In this document: positions 9,816 through 17,575 of the stretch, in pieces
Layout: every line of letters begins with the position of its first letter
How positions within the stretch are numbered: the stretch's first letter is position 1
Origin: Blattamonas nauphoetae
Lineage: Eukaryota; Preaxostyla; Oxymonadida
Assembly: GCA_033064195.1 (NCBI GenBank)
Contig: JARBJD010000678.1
Coordinates: 1-24,454, forward strand
Reading direction: 5' to 3'
DNA: 24,454 nt
Program-made: the position numbers and the translations under genes
Notes under the pieces: model-generated
What the model was told of the DNA's origin: nothing
Database searches by the model: none
Seen by the model: the letters and a program-made list of their open reading frames with translations, nothing else

Positions 9816-10683
9816 TGAACCTCGCCTGAGTTGTCAAATGCGACGAAGATCGAATGGCATCGCCTGAAGATGAGCACGATGAGAATGTGTTGTTGTCCAC
9901 ATGTAGGGAGCCTGCCTCGCTCAAAAAAGCTGGGATTGGAGTGGATGATTGGCAATCCATCAGCAAGATATGGTTGAACGTCGATGATCAGCTCAGAAGT
10001 TGGCCGATTTTGGAGTGGAGAGAGTGAGAGGAATCGGAATCGAATGGTCTCCATTCGCCGCGAGATCCCCTTTCCAATCGTCCATCAACTCACTCCAAAG
10101 TGACCACAGTGCGGAATGTCTTTCCCGTTCTCCCCATCTGCAAAGATCTCATTTCCAAAGTTCACTAACCAGTTGCCAAGATGAAACCGAGAGTTGAAAG
10201 AACGAGTGAATGATTCTCCAATACAGTGAGAAAGAAACGATCTCGATCGAACAGATAAGATCGCTCATCGTTCGACTTCAGTGTTTGAGTTCGATACGAT
10301 ACGACGAGAAGACAAGCTCACCCGACGAATTACGAGGGAAGGAAGCAGCGCTGAAGATTCTACTTTTTGAGCCGTCTTCGCTCCTGGCAAGAAAAGCAGG
10401 AGTTTGAGAATCCCTCAACCTCGTTCAATCACTTTGTCAAGAGACTCACGTTTCATTCACCTCCCTTTTCGTAATGTTTAGAAAATATTTCGTTTTCATT
10501 TCTTGTTTGAACAACAAAAACTGCGAATTGAGAAATGGATGTGATCGGACCCATAATAGAAGTTGTATCCCCCCAACTCGCTCATTGACACTTATTTCGC
10601 CACAAGAAGCAAAAATTCGTCCTAAAATGCAATATTTTCACCTGAAATCACAAAAAATCGCTAATTTCCCTCTGTTTCAAAAT
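9816..10683 (+). other. No clear gene; possible further gene debris
   Basis: There are short rightward frames only. GCCGATTTTGGAGTGG near 10000 is shared with the hAT cargo at 15961. From about 10450 the sequence becomes AT-rich. The long leftward frame over 9248-10054 is Ser-rich antisense of the membrane-protein relic and is not counted as a gene. Confidence 0.35.
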
Positions 10684-10743
10684 AGGACAAGAAAAAGTGG
10701 AGGGAGGACAAAAAGCGAGGAGGACAGGACAGTTTAACATCAT
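10684..10743. repeat. GGACA-rich right end of the 6217-10743 element
   Basis: The sequence has AGGACA, GGAGGACA and GGAGGACAGGACAG in quick succession, then TTTAACATCAT, the inverted counterpart of the left end at 6217. The matching motif clusters at both ends support one element. Confidence 0.6.
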
Positions 10744-10755
10744 AAGTGTCCTTTT
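10744..10755. repeat. Direct repeat flanking 6217-10743 (right copy)
   Basis: AAGTGTCCTTTT, identical to 6205-6216; probable target-site duplication. Confidence 0.75.
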
Positions 10756-10797
10756 TGAAGCTTTTTTTGAGTACTTTCCAAAAACAAATTCGATTTC

Positions 10798-10828
10798 TTT
10801 TTTTATTCAATTTTTTAATTTGGATAAA
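10798..10828 (+). promoter_or_regulatory. T-rich start box
   Basis: TTTTTTTATTCAATTTTTTA followed by ATTTGGATAAA directly precedes the ATG at 10829. It resembles the box before 13128 and the TTTTTATTTT boxes of the leftward genes. It chooses this ATG over an in-frame one further upstream. Confidence 0.6.
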
Positions 10829-11422
10829 ATGAGTTGCGTATTAACACCAAATCAACTACAGGAAATTTTGGACAAAGAAAATTTGAAGATGAAAGTTCCA
10901 CCAACTCTCAATCGACAAGGAACAACATATCTCACATCGAGTACTTTCGAATATTATCACGAAGATAAACCAGATGACATTTATCGAGTGTACTTACCGC
11001 GTTTTGTCAAAGGATCTAGACCACACACGAATCGTCAGAGATACATTCAAGTATCCAATTGTTGTACGAAAGAAAAGTTTCTCGAATCATTGAAAAACGA
11101 AAATTGTGAACTCGTTTCAGAATACACTCATGCTGGTACCGGAGTCACATATCGATACGAAGGAATTGAATGGAAAGTGATCCCATCAAAATGGATGAAA
11201 GGATTCAGAACTCACAAAAACAAACGAAAAACATTCACACAATCGTTTGTTGAAAATGAATTGAAAAAAGAGAATTGTGAACTCATTGGAACATACACAA
11301 AGGTACTTGAGCCATTCAAATATCGCGATTTACGAACAAAGAATGAGTATTACGTTCGACTAGACAATTGGTTGTATTTTGGAGACCGTCCTCACTTGAG
11401 AAAGTACCATGATAGGTCATGA
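10829..11422 (+). CDS. Three-repeat protein of the virus-like element (NCEL repeat)
   Basis: It has 197 residues from the ATG behind the start box. Three degenerate repeats of about 60 residues can be seen. Repeats two and three each begin with a helix and then KNENCELVSEY or KKENCELIGTY, followed by a Tyr-rich strand pair (VTYRYEG; FKYRDL), a Trp, and G-x-R-x-H near the end (MKGFRTH; FGDRPH; first repeat VKGSRPH). The layout resembles the small repeated modules, often zinc-binding, common in large DNA viruses of protists, but the paired cysteines are absent. Role unknown: possibly nucleic-acid or virion binding. A single version of the same module (EENCSLVSEY) opens the ORF at 13128, near the spike. 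Confidence 0.65.
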   Translation: MSCVLTPNQLQEILDKENLKMKVPPTLNRQGTTYLTSSTFEYYHEDKPDDIYRVYLPRFVKGSRPHTNRQRYIQVSNCCTKEKFLESLKNENCELVSEYTHAGTGVTYRYEGIEWKVIPSKWMKGFRTHKNKRKTFTQSFVENELKKENCELIGTYTKVLEPFKYRDLRTKNEYYVRLDNWLYFGDRPHLRKYHDRS

Positions 11423-13107
11423 AAATACTGAAAATCTATTTTTTACCACAAATCAATGAAATCCAATGTGAGAACCATTTCGAAAAATTCTGAAAAAAAT
11501 TCTAAAATCTCGGGGACACTGTCGGTCCTCGATCAAGACAATACTGATGAAAATCGGTTGAGAATTCGTTGAACTGCGTGCCGAACTTAGGTCAAAAAAG
11601 TGACGAAAAAGTCGATGTTCGGATTTCGCCACTATGAACACCTTTATGTCTCAAATTGTGTTCAAACACGTTCTAAAATTACGAAATTGATGTTGATAGG
11701 TGAAATTTTAGGAAAAAAGCACTTTTGAAAAAAAGTTTGATCCGACCCCACAACATATTTTGAAAATGACAAAATTTTTAAGGAGGAGAAAGTGACGTCT
11801 CGCTCTTCTCCTACACGTCACTTTTCGCCCTCTGATGGTCTCAAAACGTGTCAAATCGGTAGTGGACAGGTATTCGCGTCATTCGGTTCTGACGATCCTC
11901 GACACACGATCGTTTTCACAATTTTTTGTCAATTTTCATTTCTCATTGATTTCACGTCAACCACTTCGCAATTGCACTCAAGCGACGCTTTTTTGAGAAT
12001 TCTGGTTTTACATCACCTATAGTTCTCTCTGGAGGGTCGGTTTTTCGATCACACTTGTGACGACACATTTGCACCAACATTTTGACACTATGGATTTTTT
12101 GATCCGATTTTCACTGCAAATCCTTCTTTCTCACGGTATGAGTGAGGTGTGCTCAAATTTTGAGGAGATTTTGTCGGATAGTTCTCCCATAAAGTCACTT
12201 TTTCATGTTTTCACTTCTCAACTTTTGACCGTTTTTGTCACTTCAAAACCGACTGTAGTCCCTTTCATTTCATCACTTTCTCTCCCCATTTCACATTTGA
12301 TCTCTTCATCACTCCTCTTCATTTTACTCAATTCACTTCCATTTTGTGGGCCGTTCTCACTTCACTAGCACATCATTTTAGTCAACTTTTCATCAACTTT
12401 TTCACAAAAACAGAGTAAAAGAAAGCGAAACAAGCATGAACAAAACGGGCAAGTATGAAACTGAGAGGGAAATTGACGAACGTGAAAATGACGTGAAATG
12501 TGACACCAATAGTGAAAATTAGGTCTGTGTTCCGGTTTTTCTCTCTTAAAAACAACAAAAATGATTCAAAAATGTTCGTGAAATGTTGGATTTTCCGGAA
12601 AAATACCGAGATATGAAGTGAGCCGTTGAATGGCGGATCTCTGCAAAAGTCCGGAAAACTCAGTAAACGGGAATTAGTGTGTTGAATTTGAGAAACAGTT
12701 TAGTTGAAAGAAACATGAATGAAGTGGATATTATGGATAAACAACGAAAAAATGAAGACTGAAGTGAGGTCAAAAATGAAACAATAACTAGTGAAAATGA
12801 AGTGACAATTCAACCATAAACAGTTAAAACAAAGCTGAAAAAAGAGAGAAATGAGAGTGGCATACTCGTTTTTACGTAAATGTACCGAGATCTGATGACG
12901 ATCCTGAAACTCCGCATAACTCTGTAAAAGTTCGGAAAATCCAAAAAACGAAGCATACGATCATGATCTCCAACTTCAGGAGATTCCGAAACGCGAAGAA
13001 TCAGAACGAAACTATCACTTGTGAGAAATGAGTGATCGAACCCATTGATCCTCGCTTCTGATGAAAAATCCAAAACTGAGAAAACAACGAATGAAAATCT
13101 TATTCTG
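11423..13107. other. Long AT-rich intergenic region, no gene
   Basis: Open frames here are short and low in complexity. From about 11800 to 12390 the plus strand is pyrimidine-rich with many TCAC and TTTTCAC words; from about 12400 to 13085 it is purine-rich with GTGAAA and GAAGTGA words, so the skew flips near 12400. Two related segments (about 12600-12665 and 12880-12945, sharing ACCGAGAT, a CTCTG(C/T)(A)AAAGT(C/T)CGGAAAA stretch and AAACG) look like old duplicates. Confidence 0.5.
11789..11824. repeat. 10-bp stem inverted repeat
   Basis: AAAGTGACGT at 11789-11798 and ACGTCACTTT at 11815-11824 are exact inverted copies 16 bases apart, inside the non-coding region after the repeat-protein gene. 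It could be a hairpin or a dyad binding site. Confidence 0.7.
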
Positions 13108-13127
13108 AATTTTTTAATTTGTATTAA
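13108..13127 (+). promoter_or_regulatory. T-rich start box
   Basis: AATTTTTTAATTTGTATTAA sits directly before ATG at 13128. It is nearly the same as the box before 10829 (AATTTTTTAATTTGGATAAA), with the same spacing. Confidence 0.65.
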
Positions 13128-13340
13128 ATGAATCCAACTGCGATGTACAAGGAAAGACGTCGAGTATGTTCAGAACAAGCATTAATTGAATCAATGAGAG
13201 AAGAGAACTGTTCGCTAGTCTCTGAGTATGTCAGAAATAATGTGCCGGTGACGTATGTTCATGAGGGAATCAAGAATTTTAATTTCAATGAAAGAGCAAC
13301 CAAAAATGAATCGACAAAAATACAATTCACAAATGATTGA
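13128..13340 (+). CDS. NCEL-module ORF at the front of the spike region
   Basis: This 70-residue ORF lies directly behind a start box. Residues 16-45 (SEQALIESMREENCSLVSEY and on to VTYVHEG) match one module of the three-repeat protein at 10829: helix, then ENC-x-L-x-SEY, then a V-x-Y strand. The remainder is polar and unremarkable. It overlaps the spike-like ORF that follows. It may be a shared anchoring or targeting module of virion proteins; that is inference from the shared sequence. Confidence 0.5.
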   Translation: MNPTAMYKERRRVCSEQALIESMREENCSLVSEYVRNNVPVTYVHEGIKNFNFNERATKNESTKIQFTND

Positions 13341-13794
13341 GAAAATGATTGATCATAATCTCTCAACAACCAACGAGAATTCGGCAGTGATTGACTCACT
13401 TCAGAAGACAACAGAAGCACATAAGACAGCGATATCATCAATCCAAAAAGTAGTCAGCACAAATGGATCAATCACGACACCAGAAATTGGAGGATTGATT
13501 AATGTGAATGGAGCAAAGTGGAACATCTCAGAAGGATCACTTCCGAAGTATCCTGGAACATATCCGGCATCAACATTTAAGTCTGGCATTTCAATTTCAC
13601 AATCGATTTCAGAAACATCAGGAATTCAGTTCAATGGTGATGGAATTATCATGTGGTCACCGTGTGACTCACCAGCTTTGTATTGCAACGATGAGGACAC
13701 AGGTTCAGGAGTGTTTTCAATATCCACAACAGGAAGTTTTTCTCAACTGTCAGACAGAAGAGTGAAAAGAAATATTGAACCATATCCTGATTAG
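13255..13794 (+). CDS. Spike / tail-fibre-like protein, N-terminal part
   Basis: After a helical stretch with coiled-coil character (ENSAVIDSLQKTTEAHKTAI) comes a Gly/Ser-rich beta region (TTPEIGGLINVNGAKWNISE; SGIQFNGDGIIMWSPCDSPA), then SGVFSISTTGSFSQLSDRRV and KRNIEPY. The S-D-R-(R/L)-x-K-x-N-I signature is the start of the intramolecular-chaperone auto-processing domain (ICA, peptidase S74) that ends phage tail spikes and fibres and some protist-virus proteins. In those proteins the domain helps a trimeric beta fibre to fold and is then cut off, with Ser-Asp as the catalytic pair. The rest of the domain lies beyond a hAT insertion. Part of a broken virus-like element. Confidence 0.65.
   Translation: MFMRESRILISMKEQPKMNRQKYNSQMIEKMIDHNLSTTNENSAVIDSLQKTTEAHKTAISSIQKVVSTNGSITTPEIGGLINVNGAKWNISEGSLPKYPGTYPASTFKSGISISQSISETSGIQFNGDGIIMWSPCDSPALYCNDEDTGSGVFSISTTGSFSQLSDRRVKRNIEPYPD
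13784..13791. repeat. 8-bp target-site duplication, left copy
   Basis: ATCCTGAT, repeated exactly at 16701-16708, immediately outside the inverted ends of the hAT element. Confidence 0.9.
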
Positions 13795-13866
13795 GCATGG
13801 GCAGTGGTCGGTCTGAAAAGATCGAGTCCAGTCCCTAAAAATAAAAGAGCCGGCGACTTTTTTGAA

Positions 13867-13938
13867 TGCCTAGTAGTCGAGCGGTAGCACGGAAGCTTTT
13901 TGCTCCCCGGACCCAGGATCGAATCCCGCTAGAGTCAC
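13867..13938 (+). tRNA. tRNA-like sequence (degenerate, perhaps Lys-type) or SINE head
   Basis: TAGTCGAGCGG matches an A box and GGATCGAATCC a B box (one mismatch), 42 bases apart as in tRNA genes. Between them GGAAG-CTTTTTG-CTCCC forms an anticodon arm with one mispair and anticodon TTT (Lys). The D and acceptor stems pair poorly, so it is probably a pseudogene or a Pol III promoter-bearing SINE-like sequence. A T run follows at about 13952. It lies just inside the left end of the hAT element. Confidence 0.45.
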
Positions 13939-14043
13939 TTTATTATTCATTTTTTCTCATTTTTGATTCACAACATCTCTATAATTAGTTCATCTCATTT
14001 TTCTCGAAATTAATGTTCAACACGTCGTAGATCAAGAGTCCCA

Positions 14044-14099
14044 GAGTCGGTCTGTCCTTCCCCAACATCGGACAAAAAGTCCGCCTGACCGACCGACTC
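14044..14099. repeat. Nested hairpin of hAT subterminal motifs
   Basis: GAGTCGGTC (14044-14052) and GACCGACTC (14091-14099) are exact inverted copies. Inside them CGGAC-AAAAA-GTCCG forms a second stem. The outer arms contain the GTCGGTC motif of the element's ends, so this is likely part of the transposase-binding architecture. Confidence 0.6.
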
Positions 14100-15077
14100 C
14101 GACTCCTTCGTTTTATTCAAACACCTTTTCCACGGCTTTAGCAAATTGTAAAATGGTGTTTTATTTCATCTCAATTCTAAATATTGAATTTCACTCACAA
14201 TCCCACTCAAAATATCTCCTTGTCCCACAGCCGGTTCAGAACGAGCTGTGATCCTCAACCCTATCATCAAACCCTCTCTTATTTTCTTCGAAGTGTGTTT
14301 TCTTCTAATTTTCAGTATTTCTTCGCTCATAATCTTCATCTAAGCAGATGCATCATTCGTCCTCGTCAATTTTTTCTGTCGCTTTATTCTTGTCAACTCG
14401 GCTGTGTTCACGGGATACTATTGAACCTTTTGCTTCGGTTTATCTTTCCTCTTGAAACATCTTTTGTCATCTGTGCTCAGATTCATACTGTCAACCAGAA
14501 TTACCTTATCTGAATCTGTACTGGATCTATCAACTCTCTCAAACCTCCTAATCACCGAGCATCTGTAGTCTTGTCGGAATTGAACTCCTGTTTCACCCGA
14601 ATACCTCACCATTCTGGCAATCTCCATCGCGAAACTCTCCTCATCTGCTTCCTCTCACCATGAACATCATACCCTCATCAAATCTGCCATATTTCCACAG
14701 ACTAAGATGGTTGTGGATTCTTTGGTGCGTGAGTGTTTGAAGTGACTGGACGTTGATTGACTTCGCCACCTCTCACTGTCAGGTGCTCTCTCCGATCAGA
14801 CGATCAGCATCATCTTCCACCATCCACTGAATCTGCTTTTCAAATTGATACATCCTCATTTCAGCCAATTTAAACCACACATCGTTTGCCTGCTTTGAAT
14901 TTTTGACGACTTATCTTCTTTCACCTCTAGCCAATTATCAGAAGCAATAATCATAGATATAACATCAATGAAACATCATCCATCGTGTGCTATTCGCCCT
15001 TTCCTGTCTTTTTTGTCTGATTTTTCTCTTAAATCGTCTTTGATCATCGTCATCATCGTTTGTTCAACCCTCCAGCC
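14100..15077. other. hAT interior, no gene seen
   Basis: Rightward frames here are short, rich in Ser, Leu and His, and have no recognisable domain. The stretch is T/C-rich on the plus strand. Confidence 0.4.
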
Positions 15078-16019
15078 ATGGTTGCCTTCCTCGCATCATC
15101 GGTCGACAAGTCCACCTTCCCATCTGTCTTCACTCTCCCCATTCTGCCCTTTATTGACACAAGTTCTGCTTCATTTCCGTCGACTGAACAACTCGACAAT
15201 CTCAACAAACCCACGCTATCATCAACCCAAACCACATTCATCAACACACTCAGCACACCAGCCACATCACAATCATTCCCATCCGGACACACACCAATCT
15301 CATATCGCTCTCATCCATTGCGCACAGTCCACCCAACTCTGATCGCGTCTTCTCCCATCGTCTCGTCTCTTCCCGCCCCTATCTCTCCACAATTATCTTC
15401 CTCAACAATATTGATCCTGGTGATGCACATTTTTGCGAGATACGCCCAACCTGAACACATCCAATTTTCTCTCGACGAATTGAGGAATATGATAATGGAA
15501 ATGCTGTCCGACGGGGATTTAATGCTAACAGTGTCGCACAACATTATTGAAAAAGACCTGACAGCTCAGAAATTGGATGTCCAAAACAACTGAAGGTTGG
15601 CACCTCCAGAGAACGGTCTGAAGAACCCAATTTCGAGCTTTACTCTACGTGAATACACAACGAAGCAAAGAAATGAAAAGAATATATCGGACCAGCAAGA
15701 TTATCCGCAAGATGTGTCGGGATTATCGAAGAGAACAGGCAGAAAGCAGAGACAAAAGCGGGCTCACATTCAATTGAGATTTCGAAATTCCCACTCCTCA
15801 ACACTACCAACAGACGGTCCGAACGACCACGTATCCCACACATTCCCATCTGAGATTCGTGAAACTAGCTGATTGTCGCAGAGACAGTCCACTCCCCCGC
15901 ACTTCCTGGAAGCTGGCACAACCAGACTCAACCTCCCACAAACACTCATCCTTCGCGAAACCGCCGATTTTGGAGTGGTTTACGAAGGAAGAAGCAAGGG
16001 ATGCAAGATAGTCTCTGGT
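15078..16019 (+). pseudogene. Captured host gene fragment in the hAT, possibly kinase-related
   Basis: From ATG at 15078 one frame gives a 171-residue Ser/Thr/Pro-rich protein (to 15593) with a more structured end (LDELRNMIMEMLSDGDLMLT). The same frame stays open beyond, across TGA at 15591 and 15870, through a basic stretch (RTGRKQRQKRA) to LILRETADFGVVYEGRSKGC. The last segment resembles the Gly-rich loop of a protein kinase (x-FG-x-VY-x-G), but no catalytic core follows. It reads as decayed host gene cargo. The kinase link rests on one short motif. Confidence 0.35.
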
Positions 16020-16119
16020 GCTGCCAGTTGAGAATTGGACATGAAATGGAATGGACTGGGGAGGAGGGAGGATGTGTGGAGAGTAAGGCAGAGGAGACGG
16101 AGAGGAGAGTTAATCTCTC

Positions 16120-16590
16120 TTGTCGGCTCCATCCAGTCCAATCCAGCCATCCACTCTCCACTACTCCCAACACTCGTTTTCTGTTCACTCCCACCACTTC
16201 CTCATCCAACATACGCTCCTCGCAACGAGTGTCGCTGTCCCAGAACGACTTCACTACACACAAACACACCACCCACAGCACGACGCTGAGCTGGACAATC
16301 TTGTGACAGGCGTGGCGCTGCTTCTTCCGATCGATTGTCCACGAAAGAAAGAACGGATGGACCGCGCACAACCAAATCAAACTCGATTCACAGACATGAA
16401 ATCGACGCCAGCGAATGAACGATTTCAGATCTCGCTATGGCCGACACTAGAGACGAGAGGAGCTTCATCGTTTGTTGTTGAAGTGATTGGAAAGCTGGGA
16501 AAGAGGAAGAAGGATGAAGACAAGAAGAAGGAAGAGGAGTATAACTTACTGAACACGAATATAAAGCTAATTCATCCACTTTTGATGTAA
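16120..16590 (+). pseudogene. Lys-rich ORF in the hAT right part
   Basis: This rightward frame of 156 residues ends in GKRKKDEDKKKEEEYNLLNT and a short hydrophobic tail. No start signal or domain is recognised, and the opposite strand is open too. It may be the tail of the same captured host gene in another frame. Confidence 0.25.
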
Positions 16591-16700
16591 TTCGTGTCGA
16601 AAGAAGGAAAATCGTGATGTGTTGCTTGAAATGGGAAAGATCCCTCTGAAGAGCAGTCGGTCGGTCGACGAGCAGTCGGACCGACCGCTGCCCATGCCTA

Positions 16701-16708
16701 ATCCTGAT
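16701..16708. repeat. 8-bp target-site duplication, right copy
   Basis: ATCCTGAT, identical to 13784-13791. Confidence 0.9.
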
Positions 16709-17104
16709 GTTCTTGAACAACTGAATAAAGTTGAAATCGTGCAGTACCAATTTAACACATTCGACTCGAAGATCAACAAAGTGACAAAGCAAATTGAAAA
16801 AGAGACTGATGAAGAACACTTGAAGAACTGCAAAGAGAAATGTGAATGCCTGAAGAAGGAAAGTGAGAAGAAACACATTGGTGTAGTTGCTCAACAGATC
16901 CAAGAAATATTCCCTGAGGTTGTGAATGATTCCAATCCAGATTGTCTTCAAGTTGATTATGCAGAACTCTCTTGCTTTTGTGTGAAAGCCATTCAGGAAC
17001 TGAGTACAATTGTCGGACAACAACAGACACTCATATATGAACTAATACAAAAATATAATTCACTGATCGAAACAATGACTAGTACCATGACTCCGTCATC
17101 ATAG
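16709..17104 (+). CDS. Spike protein C-terminal part: ICA (peptidase S74) domain
   Basis: To the right of the hAT, the frame gives VLEQLNKVEIVQYQFN, a charged helical stretch (INKVTKQIEKETDEEHLKNC), then KKHIGVVAQQIQEIFPEVV, LQVDYAELSCFCVKAIQEL and a closing helix. The order LxxVxxxxYxF ... HIGxxAQ-x(2-5)-P-E-V ... VDYxx(L)...A(I)-x-EL is the classic ICA / S74 layout, here with an enlarged charged insert between the strand and HIGVVAQ. The gene ends within 13 bases of the oppositely directed gene at 17117, with twin hairpins at the junction. Part of a virus-like element interrupted by a transposon. Confidence 0.75.
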   Translation, partial: VLEQLNKVEIVQYQFNTFDSKINKVTKQIEKETDEEHLKNCKEKCECLKKESEKKHIGVVAQQIQEIFPEVVNDSNPDCLQVDYAELSCFCVKAIQELSTIVGQQQTLIYELIQKYNSLIETMTSTMTPSS

Positions 17105-17126
17105 AAATGCGAAGCATTAATACTCC
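17087..17126. terminator. Twin-hairpin 3'-end element, copy 1
   Basis: ATGAC-TCC-GTCAT (17087-17099) is followed at once by AATGC-GAA-GCATT (17106-17118). It covers the ends of two converging genes. A near-identical 40-base sequence recurs at 17576-17615 by the end of the 562-residue capsid-like gene. Both stems are kept while both loops change, which points to an RNA structure, perhaps for transcription end or 3' processing. Confidence 0.6.
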
Positions 17127-17527
17127 AACATGAGATCTACCAGAAATTCATAGTACTCTTTTATTATTTTTCCATTGATTGTCTCCATTGTTTCCATCTC
17201 AATTGATTCACCAGAACTGTCTTTAAACCAGATCTTCACTATGGACTGTCGAGTACTTAATTCCCACTTCTTTCGCTTCGCAATCTGTTCGTTACAGAAA
17301 GCAACAAATGAATCATTGAATGCATCAGTCTGGATCCAATCACCGTGGATTGTGATGTGCTGAGGAATGTCTTTTGAGATGATAGTTGAGTTACCATTAA
17401 TTTCTTCTTTCACATGGATGAGTTTACAGTCGAGGAAATGAACATATTTTTGGTTTCGAGAATTGGTAAAATCAGGAGGGAGTTGAGCAGTGTGAGAATT
17501 CTGAATTGAGAAATAACGTTTGACCAT
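17117..17527 (-). CDS. Small structural candidate of the virus-like element, 136 residues
   Basis: The ORF begins MVKRYFSIQNSHTAQLPPDF and has a beta-strand-rich texture (KYVHFLDCKLIHV; IPQHITIHGDWIQTD; SIVKIWFKDSSGESIE), which could suit a single jelly-roll minor capsid or cement protein. No family is recognised with certainty. A start box (TTTTATTTTTGTAGAAATCA on the coding strand) lies just upstream. It is the last gene of the leftward block, directly after the two capsid-like genes, so a virion role is likely by position. Confidence 0.55.
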   Translation of the reverse strand: MVKRYFSIQNSHTAQLPPDFTNSRNQKYVHFLDCKLIHVKEEINGNSTIISKDIPQHITIHGDWIQTDAFNDSFVAFCNEQIAKRKKWELSTRQSIVKIWFKDSSGESIEMETMETINGKIIKEYYEFLVDLMLEY

Positions 17528-17556
17528 TTGTGATTTCTACAAAAATAAAATATAAT
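17528..17556 (-). promoter_or_regulatory. T-rich start box of the 17527 gene
   Basis: On the coding strand, TTATATTTTATTTTTGTAGA ends about ten bases before the ATG. Same core (TTTTATTTT) as the other leftward genes. Confidence 0.6.
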
Positions 17557-17575
17557 ATTTGTTCGATATAGTAAT

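Larger units (their letters stand above)
6217..10743. mobile_element. Gene-fragment-carrying DNA transposon (Pack-type), 4527 bp
   Basis: The left end reads ATGATGTTAAGCTG and the right end, read inward on the other strand, reads ATGATGTTAAACTG: 13 of 14 bases match. Both ends abut a 12-base direct repeat. Motifs of the GGACAG kind are clustered near both ends (6232-6727 and 10684-10730). No transposase frame is visible. The cargo is a string of decayed host-type gene pieces: a membrane protein, a Ser/Pro-rich stretch, a USP-family deubiquitinase and a second membrane protein. A duplication of 9-12 bp would fit Mutator-like elements, but the short terminal repeat is not typical of them, so the superfamily is left open. 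Confidence 0.6.
13792..16700. mobile_element. Non-autonomous hAT transposon carrying gene fragments, 2909 bp
   Basis: The ends are inverted: TAGGCATGGGCAGTGGTCGG at the left and, on the other strand, TAGGCATGGGCAGCGGTCGG at the right, matching at 23 of the first 25 bases. An exact 8-bp duplication (ATCCTGAT) flanks it. Start bases, terminal form and duplication length all fit the hAT superfamily. GTCGGTC motifs recur near both ends (13804, 14046, 14087-14099, 16656-16690), as expected for hAT subterminal binding sites. No transposase frame is recognised. Cargo: a tRNA-like sequence, a Ser/Thr/Pro-rich decayed reading frame with a kinase-loop-like segment, and a Lys-rich frame. The insertion sits within the ICA-domain spike gene of the virus-like element, so it came later than that element. 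Confidence 0.88.

Noticed and set aside
9248-10054. Leftward 268-residue open frame
   Set aside because: Ser-rich antisense of a rightward membrane-protein relic with a clear hydrophobic helix; no domain or start signal of its own.
12057-12368. Rightward 103-residue open frame in the long non-coding gap
   Set aside because: Low-complexity Ser/Leu/Phe sequence produced by the pyrimidine-rich strand; no start box of the kind used by the viral genes.
13790-16702. TA target-site duplication (Tc1/mariner) for the 2.9-kb insertion
   Set aside because: TA does flank the GGCATGGG core, but the longer exact repeat ATCCTGAT outside TAGGCATGGG fits hAT much better.
16388-17023. Leftward 211-residue open frame
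   Set aside because: It crosses the hAT border and is antisense to the well-supported ICA domain.
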